Origin: Adiantum capillus-veneris
Lineage: Eukaryota; Streptophyta; Polypodiopsida; Polypodiales; Pteridaceae
DNA length: 64,000 nt
Assembly (NCBI GenBank): GCA_014529385.2
Contig: CM043959.1
Coordinates: forward strand, 14,323,809 to 14,387,808
Direction of reading: 5' to 3'
Part shown: positions 1 through 13,200 of the stretch, piece by piece
Position numbering within the stretch: the stretch's first letter is position 1
How the letters are laid out: each line of letters starts with the position of its first letter
Notes under the pieces: model-generated
Databases searched by the model: none
What the model was told of the DNA's origin: nothing
What the model saw: only the letters and a program-made list of their open reading frames with translations
Translations under genes and position numbers: made by a program

Positions 1-165
1 TTCATACATCAGAGGAAGGGATCAAGGCAGCAAATGCAGTCTAAGTTTGTAATTAACAAAAGCATACAATGAAGGATCCTCATACGAGAAAAAGGGGAAT
101 ATGAAAAATGCAAGAAAGTTAATACCAGCAAGCCAACATGACAATGATTAATATGGATGACCTAC

Positions 166-613
166 TCTGTTCTCTATATGATTCTCAAACCGATCTTGTA
201 GAAATTTGTTATATATACGCGTAACCTTGCGAGCAGACACCCCAATTATTCCAAAAGGTGCAAAGTCTTGTATCAAAAATGTCGAGGCCACAAGCTCAAT
301 ACAGTTTTTAAACCAAGTTCTCTCAATGCTCCCAGCCTCCATTCGTACGTTACCACCAGTATCCAGTTCAGCCATAAGCCAGCCAATCCGTTGATCAATG
401 CTATCTTGTTCGCTGGCTCTGTTTGCTTGTGTCTCTTCTCTCAAAACATCAATCTGTTTCATTATAGAGTGCAGCTGATTGTCTAAAGCCTTCATATTCT
501 CTGTGTATTCTAAGTACCACGCACTTCTTTTGTCTGTCTCATCTGATCTGCTTCCAAACTTTAGAAGTTCGCTCTCCATATCTTTCTTTGATTTTGCAAG
601 TTCATTGTAAGTC
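166..613 (-). CDS. LRRC9: LRRC9-like exon: coiled coil and conserved post-coil segment
   Basis: The open exon is 448 bp: 1 nt plus 149 codons. The proposed acceptor is gatgaaacag just before 613; the proposed donor is AGA|GTAGGT at 166/165. The first half is a charged coiled coil ([20 protein letters not shown]). The second half holds [40 protein letters not shown] and [15 protein letters not shown] place it in the same gene because LRRC9 has this kind of segment after its N-terminal LRRs, and strand and order agree. It could instead belong to a neighbouring gene. The linking exon is not identified. Confidence 0.6.
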
Positions 614-3600
614 CTGTTTCATCAAATCAACTAAGAAAATTTTAATGCACAAAAGAAGGTCAGTCCTGCACATTCCAGCTACAGTTTGACAAAGTCCTTC
701 GAAGCATCAGAACCTTAAACACATCAAAAAAACATTTCACACGTGATAAAGGATTTTGCCTTTGAAAAATTTCATCTTCTCATTGAAATTGTCACCATGC
801 CCCCTGACCAATTCATATCAGTGCCCCTCTAAACACCTCAAGAGTCTTCGAGTGCTTATTAGATAGTAAAGTTGGTTGAATATCCTAAACACCTTAAGAC
901 ACTTTGTTCTAGTGACTCTCTAAATTAAAGCTGAGTATTTCTTAGGGACCGTTTTACGTGTCCTTATCCCCCATAATACGAGGAAAGATATGAAGATAAA
1001 CTCTCTCTTATAAGGCTGGTGCGCTCCAAAACTATAACCTGCAGCCCACTCTTAAGAGTAATAAATATATTTCTTAAAGACAATACTGTAAGTACTCTCT
1101 CTTGATGACTTCAATGCCAGTTACTAGGTTGCAACAACAAGGAGAAGAGAAAGCACAAAAGAGCACACAAACAAGAAATTTTGTATGATTAGTGTGCGAG
1201 TACAAAGAAAAGTGAGCCTAAAGTGATGGGCATACAAACATACAAAGGGGAAAAAAAACCTTTTGAGTGAGGGAAAGAGTGCCATGGTGATGTGAGGTGA
1301 GTTCAGAAACATCCCTTGGAAATGATCGAGTGAACAAGAGTTGGCAATCAATATATAGGGAAGTGCCCAACCCGATGAGACTGCGATTACTTCCAAAAGG
1401 GAGAAAGCCCAAAGTTTTGGAACAAGCTTCAAAAGTGTCACATCCCTGGCAAAGAATCTGTCCCTAACTTTACTGATAATGCACTTCAATATCCTTTTAC
1501 TCAAGCAAAAAACACTTGATTCCTTGCAGCTACCATTATCGCCAGGCTGTTATTGGAGACCGTAGTGAAAAACCCAACATCCAAATCAGTCTGAGGTGTC
1601 TTAGCCAAACACATACAATCATAATTGTGAAACCCTGCATTCAGCTTCACAGCAAGGACCCACAGTACATGACTAATTAGACAAGAAAGATATGAAGAGT
1701 TGCCAAGCATGAAGCAGAACCACCTGTGGTCATACGTGTCATAAAATTCTGGCCAATGTGATTCCCGGAAAAAAAAATGTAAATTTGGTCAAAGATCCTG
1801 CTTTGGAATACAAAATCCAAGATGCTTAAGTCCCACTCACATACTGGCAAACTTGCTTAACGACCTGCCATTCCTTAGAACAAGCACTACGCATGAACCT
1901 CCTCATCTAAATTAAGGTAGAGTGAGTAGATGACCTAGTAATGCTTACATAGATACAGCATTCAGCAGTTTGCTCATTGAGAATGACATCAAATTAGTCT
2001 CCAGCAACGTGAATGTTTAGGCTTTAGCATTGAGCCTATTTCCATAGGCGCAGCAATAAGTTAGCTCATTGAGAATGACATCAAATTAGTCTCCAGCAAC
2101 GTGAATGTTTAGGCTTTAGCATTGAGCCTATTTCCATAGGCGCAGCAATAAGTTTTCCATCATCAAAACCAAGTCTATGCAACAATGTTCCAATAAACTT
2201 TGTTTGGTGCAAAGCTTTACATTGACTAAGATTGAATGCCTAAGTAACAGTTCTAAAAATCACATTTCATATCTCAAAGCTCAATTCAACTCAAATAATG
2301 ATGTAAAAAAGGCAAAATTTGACACCTCAAAAGACAAGAACTTAACCCAGCCTTAACGTCAAAGCTATGCGTCTTATTACAACCAATGAGCAACATGTCA
2401 TTTACATAGTACACAGCAATCATTAATACATCACTTTCTTGTTTGGCACGCATGGTGCTCTCTTTAAAATTATATGCACGTTAAGTATGCATGTATTTTT
2501 TCATAACAAGCACAAACTGCTTGCTTTGAACCATACAACGTAACCGGCTTCACGGCAACACAAACAAATTAGAAACTTTAACACTTGCACTTCAAAACTC
2601 AAAAGTAGTTGAGACATGAAGCGGCAGAGTTCCATTTCCAGATGCACTCGCGCACTCTTTTCTTTTTATATTGATATTGAGAAGAACAGAGTACAGCTAT
2701 CGAGGAGTCGCTCCCATTTGTGTGACCACACACTGATCTACTAGAGACGATCCCCAAGGCACGTGATTAAAGGCCCCTGGCCCAAAAGCAACAGGTACAA
2801 AAAGGTGGCGCCCATCCAAAAGCTCTGCTAACTTATCGCACACCCAAAAGCTTCCTACTTGCATAAAAACTGCCACATGGCAGCTCTGTGAATCGCACCG
2901 TAATTTACAGGCTGCCATGTACGCACCGTACGGCTCATCCGGGACGTCATCATTGTGTTCTCTTCTGACTCTCTTTCTCAGAGATTTAGGATGCCATGGC
3001 CCACGTCATCACTCTTGTGACATAACCCCCCCCCCCCTTCTGAAAGAAGAGTACTTTCCCTCGATGATGCCTGCAAAACAAACAAAAATTAGCTCGATAG
3101 ACATAGACTCCAGCATACAAAGACACAAGGCACTGAACAATCATAATTACCTTCACATCTCTATCCCTGCCGGGATCTTAGACATGAACCATGATCATTA
3201 TGACTTCTTTAGCCATCACATCGAGACCGCAATGATCTTTTACAAATGTCTTGATGCACTAAATCTCATCACTCAAAATTCACATCAATGAGACAAAATG
3301 CTAAAGTGATTTCATGTTCAACACATACTCACACAAAAACAACAAATGAGAGAGTACATGTTTCATTGAGTTCTTGAGGAATTCCCAACCACAAGCCTAT
3401 TTATGTACATATGGAAATTATTTATGTACATATCATAAAGTCACTCAGCACAGTACTGTCAGCTTGTCAGCACCCCCAAAATCTCAAAGAGCAATTGGTT
3501 GACTTTGTTCTTCTATGGGAAATTTGGGACGAAGGAGTGGAGTGGCTCCCTCTCGTGCAACACGTATCGCACCATATTCAACCCGCTTATTTGATGTGCA

Positions 3601-6600
3601 CTCTAGGAATACTCGGATGTTGGAAATAGAGTTGCAAGGAAAAACACACAGCTTGGAGAAGACGAAGAAGCTCAAGGCACACAACAGAGTGCATGTATTG
3701 CTTAGTGCACAATGAAAGATAAGTTAGCCCTAGAGTAAGGGAAAAAATGCCCCGGCGGTCCTAACTACCATATGTGTATGATAACAATCCCCCCTGGGAG
3801 TGATGCGGTGAACAAGAGATGGCACATAATGTATAGGGAAGTGCCATGCCCTGAGTGCATGATCAATCCACAAAGGGGAGTAAGCCCAAAGCTTTGCGGA
3901 AAGCTTTGAACTTCTCACGAGGCAATGCATTTGTGAACAGGTCTGCACGGTTTTCCTATATTGACACATAAGCCAATCTGACCTCTCCTGCTGAGAGTCT
4001 CTCCCTGACATAGTGATAATGCGCCTCAATATGCTTTGTGCGAACATGAAAAACTGGGTTCTTCGCAACTACCAATGCGCTCTGACTGTTAGTGTAGATG
4101 ATGTTGACAATGTCCAAATCATCCATAAGGCGTCTGAGCCATACACACTCAACCGTAGCTGTGTCGACTACCCTGTACTCAGTCTCATGACTGGAAGTGG
4201 CCACAATAGGTTGCTTCTTACTCAACCATGATATGCATGAACTGCCTAGCATGAAACAAAAACCACTTGTGGACACTCGCATGTCAAAACAACCAACCCA
4301 ATTTGAGTCCGAAAAAGCATGTAAATATGGCAACAATGATCCTCCCTTGGGATAAAACAAGCCAAGATGTAAAGTGCCACTCAAGTAGCAAAAAATCCTC
4401 TTGAGAGCCTGCCAATGCATAAATCTACTACCCTGTGAGACTGCAAACTGAATATCCGGCCTCGTATTACATACATAAATAAGGCACCCAACAGCAGTTT
4501 GGTAAAGAGTGACATCGGCAAGATCACCAGCATCATGAAGACTCAACTTCAAACCTGTTTCCATGGAAGTAGCAATAGGTTTGTAGTCCTGAAGTCCAAA
4601 CTTACATAGCAATGTCTCTATGTAACTTGTTTGACACAAGGCAATACCACCATCACATTGTTTAAACTGTATGCCCAAGTAATGATGCAACAGCCCCAAA
4701 TCTTTCATCTTGAAAGTAGCATTGAAATCAAGCAATATGTGTCTCATTGGGTCCAGTGATTAGCAAATCATCAACATAAAGAACAACGATGAGAAGTGCA
4801 TGAACCTCACGCTTTACATACAAAGTGCTTTCTGTTGGACTATTATGAAAGCCTCGTTTAACAAAAGGAGTGTCAGCTTTCTCATACCAAGCACGAGGAG
4901 ATTGTTTCAACCCATACAAAGCTTTCTTACATTTGCATACTTTATCTTCCTACCCTTTAATGACAAAACCGCGAGGTTGCATTACATAAACTTCCTTAAA
5001 TATGTCACCATCAGTGACAATATCTGATTGATATACATCCCATCCAAAATGAGCTGCCAATGCACGTAGAAAACGCACAGTAGCCATATAACAAGTGGGA
5101 GCAAAAGTCTCTTCATGATCTATGCCTTTTTGTTGTGCATAACCTTTTGCAACAAGTCGAGCCTTATAGCGATCAATCTTACCATCCGGCTTACATTTCA
5201 ACTTGTAAACCCACTTTGTACCAATGGCCTTTTTTCCAAGAGGCAAATCACATAAAGTCCATGTGTTGTTTTCTTTAAGTGCATCATATTCTGATCGCAT
5301 GGAAACCTTCCAATCTTCTTAACTATGTGCTTCATCAAAAGAAAGAGGTTCCTCTACATCACATAAGCTAGAAACAGCCAAAGCATAACAATCTGATGCA
5401 TAACATGCATGGCGAGAACTTGAACAAGTACAACTAGACAAAGGTGCATCCGCTTTACTGTCACGAAAGGTGTGCACCCGTCATTTTGGGATGCCTCTAG
5501 CCTGCTCATTCTCAACCCTTTGCACATGAAGTACATCATGTACATCCGCATCAGAAATATATTGTTCCGTAGCATTTTCAGAAATCCCCATAGGCTGTAC
5601 ATTTGCCTCATTGAAATTTACATTTAAATTCCCACCACTGAAAAGAGGCAATAAACTATCATAAATGTCCTGTGAGCTTACATTATTGTCTCTAGTACAT
5701 GACAACAAGGCTTAATAGAATCTTCCACAAACACAACATCTCGTGAAACCAAGATACGCTTTGTTTGCGGATGGTACAACCCGTAACCTTTGCTTTCAGT
5801 ATTGTAACCAACAAAAATGCATTTAACCACCTTATCATCCTATTTTCAGCGATGTGCTTGTGGCACCAAAGCATAAGCCAAACAACCGAAAACACACATG
5901 TGATCGATAGATGGCTTCCTATCATGGCATGCTTCATAGGAGTCATAGACTGCAAAGCTTTCGTTTACCTATTAAGTACATAAGTAGCACACATGATGGC
6001 CTCAAGCCAAAATGAATGTGGCAAACCTTGACTTTTGACCATACATCGTGCCATCTCCGTAAGCGACCTATTTTTCCTTTCAGCAACACCATTTTATTGA
6101 GGTGTATACGGCATTGTACATTGGTGTTTTATCCCACGACTAGCCAAAAATGCATTAAACTCATGAGACATATACTCCCCCGCTCGATCTAAACGGAGGG
6201 TATCCATAGTAGATTCAGAAACTTTTTCAGCCATAGCCAGAAATTACTTGAAGCACATAAACACTTCGGACTTAGATTTAAGCGGATACACCCATACATG
6301 CCTAGAGTAATCATCAATGAAAGGCACGAAGTACAGGTAATTGCCTAAAGACGGAGTTTGCATAGGCACACAAATATCACTTTACACAAGCTGCAACCTA
6401 CATGTAGCCCTAATTGAACCATCCTTTGGAAACTTCAAACGTTGCATCTTATCCAAAATACAACAATGAGTTGCTCACTAACACCCTTGATACCATCAAG
6501 GAAAGTGTCAATGTCATCTTCCTCATGCATAATCTTCAATTCCATCTCTTTACGCAGTAATGTAATTTTAGCTTCATTGCAGCTTGCATAAAGACCAACC

Positions 6601-9600
6601 AGAATATCCCAAGCCTGTTTTGCAGATTTAGTTGAACAAATGTGAGGAGTAATAGAGCGTTTCACAGATAACGCAATCAATGCATGAGCCTGCGCATCTC
6701 TAACATCCCAACGAGATTGCTCAGCCGTAGGCAAAACAGCTCTAGCAGTAGCAACCCTACCACCAAAACCTGCAACATCCTCAACTTCGTCTGTATCCAC
6801 AGAACCAAGACGTAAATTAATGCGCTACACAACATTCCAAACGCCCTTTGACACAAGAACATGTTGCATCATGTAAGCCCACATTGGGTAATTGTCTTCA
6901 TCCAATTTATCCTCAACAGCAAACATCTTGAGCACATCTGTGTTGTTGTCAGCCATGGCGAGTGCCTACACCTGATGTGAAAATTGTTGAAAAGAGGAGA
7001 AACGAAGCGAGACCAACACGTGCTATGTAGCACAACACAACCTAAAGAAGATTGTGAAGGACCTAGTATGCATAAAATGGCACTGACAGAAATTTTGCAC
7101 AAAAGACGAAATTGCCTGCACAGTACTGTCTGTAGTGGAAAACGGATGTTGAAATGAGCCCGAAAGGAAATTTTGAGCTCACCCAAATCGGAGAAAGTGG
7201 ACAAGCGTGTGCCGGCGATTCTAGAGACTATGCCCAGGAGGACGCAACTTGCTCTGATACCAATTGTTGGAAATAGGGTTGCAGGGAAACACACACAGCT
7301 TGGAGAAGACCAAGAAGCTCAAGGCACACAACACAAAGTATGTATTGCTTAGTGCACAATGAAAAGATGAGTTAGCCCTAGAGTGATTATCGTATATACA
7401 ATGCTTGGGGGGAAAACGGTAAACAAACCTCCTAGTGAGGGAAAAAATGCCCCTCCCTACCACATGTATATGGTAATATCGAGATAAACCAAAAGCCTCA
7501 AGGTAAAGCTCTAGTAATTGAGTATCTCCCAGGTCCTCCTCCTCCATCCACTTCGCATCAAAAGCTGGATAATTCTTGAACATGACCAAATACCTACAAA
7601 CCAGCTTACCCTTCGCTTTCCTTTCCTTGTGTGCTAGGACTTGCTCAGGTATAAGAATCTCCTCTGTTTCTTCTACCTCTAGTTGCTCCTCAGGCTCCCT
7701 ATCCTCTGGCACTTCTTCCTTGAAAAGTCTCAAGGGACTCACATAGAATGCATTGTGAATCTTCCAAGTATTTGGCAACTCTAGTCGAAAGGATACATCG
7801 TTGATCTTTTTAGAAATCTTGAAGGGCCCATAGTATCTCATCCTAAGCTTTGGAAAAAGCTTCTTCTTACCCTTCATTTTCCGAAGGCGCATGACATCTC
7901 AAACCGAAGCAACACCCAATCTCCTTCCTTCAACTACAAGTCGCAGGAATGCTTGTTTGCTACCTTCTTGTGCCATTCTTTAGACTTCTCCAAAGCCTTC
8001 TTACCCTTTGCATAGGCATCTCTCGATCTTGAATAAAGTGATCCGCCTGGAAAATCTTACCCTTGGTGCACAAAATGGGAGAAACCTTTTTGTCAGCCTT
8101 GACAATCGTAAATGGTGTTTTTCCCGTCGAAGTGTGAACAATGTTGTTGTCTACAAACTCCAATGGCAGATACCGCTCCCATTTGAGACTTATGTTCAGA
8201 GATGTAACACTTTAACAAGTCCAAAACCAATGAATTGGTCATCTTTGATTGGCCATCGGTTTATGGATAAAATGGTGACAAGAATTTGAGCATAGTGCCC
8301 ACATTCTCACACATTGCTCTCCAAAACAAACTGGTGAACTGGAATCTCTATCGAAACAATAGATGTAGACATCCCATGTAACCGAAGAATGTGTAAGACG
8401 TTTAAACAGCTTTGCTAGATGCTCAGCCTTCATTGTCTTCTTTACTAGTACAAAATGAATCTGCTTGTTGAATCTATCCACTATAGTCCATATGCCATCA
8501 TGCCCACTCTAAGTCTTAGGAAGATCAAAAACAAAGTCCATTGCAATACTCTCCCAAGGACGATCTGGAATCCGTAAAGGCGACCATATGTAAAGATAGG
8601 GAGCTGACCTCCTGACCCACTGTGTTGTGGTGTTAAACACCATCACTTTGGTTTTACGAAGGTTCACAGACAAACCACTCTGCTGTGCAAACACATGCAA
8701 TGCATATAAATGGCGTTGCATCCCCTCTGGAGAATCTGAAATCAACACAATACCATCAGCATATAACAAAAGCAGAATCCATGTCCCTACTAGCAGAGCA
8801 CCTCTGTCCCCCTCTCGCTCTACATAGTCTAAAAACTCTAACCACATACATCCGAAAAAGAGTCTAAGATAGGTGACATCCTTGCTTCACCCCAATAGTG
8901 GAGTGAATCATGTCGGACATGCCATGAGTAGTGCGTGCCTGCCCTCAATTGTCTTGTATAAAGCCAAGATTTCCCAAATCAGCTCTGTGGGCACACCCCA
9001 TGTCCTATAGTCTTTGTATTCTAGCTCTCAGCACTATGTCAAAAGCTTTACAGATATCCACAAAGCTACAATAAATCCTTGTGCCATGAGATCTACCCTC
9101 CTCAATAATAGCTCCGAGTGTCAAAATATGGTCAAGAGTGGAGAAAACTCTCTTGAACCTTGCCTACCATGATGCCCGTATGCCCTCTCTCTCTCTGCCC
9201 ATTTTCTCAACTCTTGCTCAAGAATAGATGTGTGACCGACCATGATGGTGCAATAATTCAGAAGAATCATGGGATTTCCCGCCTTGAAGATAGGCACAAT
9301 AGTGGACATACTCCAAGTCTCAAGAAAACCCTCACACATGGCTCGATTAAACATCATAGCAAGAGGTTGTGCAAGCATATCTCTGGCATGAATGAAATGC
9401 TCTGCTACCAAACTATAATGATCGTGATCATGTGCACTCGTGTCCTCATCCTGTCAATGGCTTTCTTTACTCTCTCGGCAGTTAAGAAAGTATATGTCTC
9501 TGGGCATGTCACTGGTGTGTCAGGCAAGGGTGGCTTTCATGATGTTGTGTAGAGAGATGTGTCATATTCCCCCATGTCTCTATGGAGGTGATGGCGGATG

Positions 9601-10193
9601 GTGGTGAATGCTCATGTAATAGCCTCCATGCCTCACCTGAATCTTGACTCATAAATAGCTAATACACATCCTGTTCTAACTGAGACAAGTAGACCCTCTT
9701 CTGTGTGGCAGTACCCATGAGCACCTCTCTCTATAATCTACATTATGGAGCGTCTCTATCAATATATGAGTGAGCTCATCTAATGGCCGTCCTGGCTCCT
9801 AAGTGCATAGGTGTCTGTATATCTCATCTGTGTACACAGAGTCCGTCTCTCTCGCGAAGGTATATCGAGTTGTGCTGAACTAAAACGTGAGAGTGAAAGA
9901 CAAGATAGCGTGATCAACTACTACTCTGACCTACCATGAAATCGTGAAAAGATGGAATGAAGCCTGACAGAGCCATAACATAATCCACTGTACTAGCACT
10001 ATGTCAATGTGGAAAGCATGTAAAACCTCCCACTGCCCGGAATCTTTGTAGGCCATTCAGAATGGCCAATCCATGTGCAATCCCCATGTCTATCAAGTAT
10101 CGTCCATACTCAGCGTGCTCTTCATTTGTGAGAGTTTGGATAGGCCCATCTCTCTAGCATCAAGCTACCTCAGTATCTCCTCTGAAGTATCCT

Positions 10194-10239
<46 letters not shown>

Positions 10240-13200
10240 TGAAATGATATATTAACGTCTACAGAAGGCCAAAGTGACCTATGAGACCAAAAAAGTTACA
10301 AGTGGTGAATCTCGTACAATGTTTGAGTACAACTAAAAAACTAAAAAAAAAGAAGGGGGGGGGGAAGGGGGAGAGAGAGAGAGAGAATCGACACGAGAGA
10401 TATGAAGTGGTGGAATTCCACTCCCAGATACACTTGCCCCAAAACCTTGGCACCCCTTTTGGTATTTCTTTAAATTGCTTCAACAAGGTACAAGTACAAA
10501 GGCTCTGCTTTGCTTCCTCAACACTAGAATGCCAGAGCGTGGCCCCCCATGTACATATCTAAAGGCGCCACGCCTTAAAATATCTCACATGAAAAGCCAT
10601 GGCTTCCAAACGCAATAGAAGCCAAAAGCTAGCACAAGTTATGCCTCAGCGTAAAATGCAGTTGTGCGTACGATTGCCACGTCAACAGGGGTTTCTGCAA
10701 ACGCGGGCAAATCCATACATATGGTCAACATCACCAATCTCCACAATTTTAGGGTCCTGCAGGGTTAGACTTGAAAACCCTAACCCCTCCCCCCTATCTA
10801 GAGAATTAGAGAAGTTGATAACAATTGAGGACCGTATTTACTTGCAGCCGGTCCCCCCTCCAAAAGGCTTTTGTATTATAGATTCTCCCATAATGAGAGA
10901 CTTGGTACAATACAAGCTTTGTGTTCCTTAAGACCTAATCGATGCAATGAAGATGGAAAGCTTCATGCATCGAAATTATGCACTTAATCAACTTAATGAA
11001 AGCATTAACTTGTCCCCGGCCTCAGTCCCAAGACCTCAAACACCTTCAAAGGTGGAGGGAATGAGGGTAGGGAAAGAGGAAGAATAAGTAACATACGAGA
11101 AAGGCCATAAAGAAATTGAAGAAGATCCTTCTCAGGCTCCTACCTTGAGAAAAGTTGGCAATAAGTGTGGAAGGCCGATGATATTACATGCTAATGTCTA
11201 TCCATACCAAACAGAACATTCTTGAGCATGCATTACATAATACAGTTTCACAATCTGAGGGACATCCAGTCATCTCATCCCACATTGGAGCTCTTGATAT
11301 TCTGGTGTAGCAAAGTTAGCCATCACACCCAGACCACGTTGATCTTTAATGGGGTGCCTCGATGCACTAAAATCAAATACCCAGGCAATCGCACCCAATT
11401 TGGAAGTAGAGATGCACCAACTTCATATGCTTCACAAATCACGATGCAACACAGATGATTACAAATGCAATCTCAAGACATACAGACAGAAACTTCCCCA
11501 TGAATACACCCCCCAAGAACCGAAGTCTGGGCCATGAAATATTCATAGGCCATATATACAACCAAACGCTCCTCCTCAGACTGCAATCTGCATCATTCAG
11601 AGATTTACATTACAACTAAACGCTCCCCACACCGCAGCCTACGTTATTTAGAGGACCAAATACAGCTAGATACTCCCCAAACCGCACCCTACGTCATCCA
11701 CAGATTTTCCAAACAGCTTTGAAACTAGCATCAAAACAAGAATCAAGCAAACTCAATCGGCACCAAGACAAGTTCAACATAGATAGATTCTATTTCAAAC
11801 AAATTACAAACAGTATTCCCAAAAAGAGTTCAAAAGTATCTAGATACAAAGCAATAATAAAATCATTTTGGATAAGCCCAAATTCACCCTTAAAGGAAAG
11901 TGCAAGGTATAGACCTATGGTAGTCACCCACAAGACAATATAACCATCAGCTCCATCATGCATAGTATTAACTAAATACCACGAAATCCCCACTAACGTC
12001 GCGAGTGCCCAATAGTGAGTGTAAATGTAGCGGAAATAATGTGTCGTGCCCTCTATAGTGGGTGCTCCTCAGTGCAGTGTGTTGAGGTCTCACTACAAAA
12101 TGCAACACAAAAAACAATGAACAACAAAGCAACAACACCACGACTCAGTAGTGAACCTGAACATGAACAAGATGAACATCGACTAACTCAAAGAAACCAA
12201 TACAGACTTTGGCATGGCAGCACACTCAGCTCCAGCCCAGATCTCATGGGCACAGTGAGGGTGTCGAGGCTCAACTGTGCAGGGATGGTGCAGACATGCT
12301 ATGTATAACTCAAGATGATAGACTCTAGACGACTGACCGCAAAAGTAGATGAGATCGATCGCGTATCCAACCCTGGACCCAACCACTCGTATGTAAGGAG
12401 CCACCAATGGCTAGCAGATATCCCAATCCAGCTAAGCCTATCTCAGAACTGAGGTGGTGGTGATCTGGCCTCGATGTCCACTAGACCAACATTTGTATCA
12501 CTTGCCATGTGTCAATGCCTAGGCGAGAGTCCGTCTAGTGTGAACTCCTGACCAACTGTGACCAACTGAACTGGCTGTCTGTCCTGCATCGGTGACACTG
12601 TAGCCCTGCTACAAGTTGCCTGCCACAAGACCACTCACCGTCCCGGTGAGAGAGAAAACTGAAACTAGAGAGAACAGTGAAACAAGCAGGAAAAATGCAG
12701 TACGCTCTGATTGAAGAAGATGATGTTTGGAGAAGATTTTGAGTTCCTAGGAGAAGGTACCAATGAAGCAATGTAGATATTTGCAAGATGACCCCGCCGC
12801 AATGTGGTAAGTTGTCCCGAAGGTAGAAACTCAAGACTGACCAAGATGAACAAATCCAGCAAGTCCTGACGCTAGGCACCCAAAAGAGCGAGGAGTTGGC
12901 TACCACGAATGGTATTTGTCCAAAATGAAGACAATAAGGGCAAACTTGGATGCACCGAATTACTCAAGAGATAAAGAAATACCGTGTCCGCTCGCTGCTG
13001 CTGCTCACGCACGCCCTCACACCATCGCCTTGAGCTCCCCCCCCCCCACGCTGCCCTATCCCGCCTCAGCCCCGCCCTGCCCTGCCCTGCCAGCCCTTCG
13101 CACGCGCTGCCTGAGTGGACCGCCCGCTTCTCACTCCCCCCCCCCCTCCTCGCAATGCCCACATTCCCCCACCCCCACCTCGTGTCTCTGTTGGAGCTGG

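Larger units (their letters stand above)
3618..7478 (-). mobile_element. Ty1/copia retrotransposon with short LTRs, non-autonomous, nested
   Basis: The order in sense orientation is 5' LTR (7478-7265), iMet-type primer-binding site (7262-7251), gag, integrase, RT, RNase H, a G-rich polypurine tract just above 3786, and 3' LTR (3786-3618). The gag-INT-RT-RH order defines copia. LTRs begin TGTTATCATAC at the 3' copy and end TTTCCAACA. The 5' LTR carries about 45 bp absent from the 3' copy. Flanks read TCTCGA and TCCGAG in sense, a possible degraded 5-bp target duplication. It is inserted downstream of a chromodomain coding end. Several stops break every frame. Confidence 0.85.
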
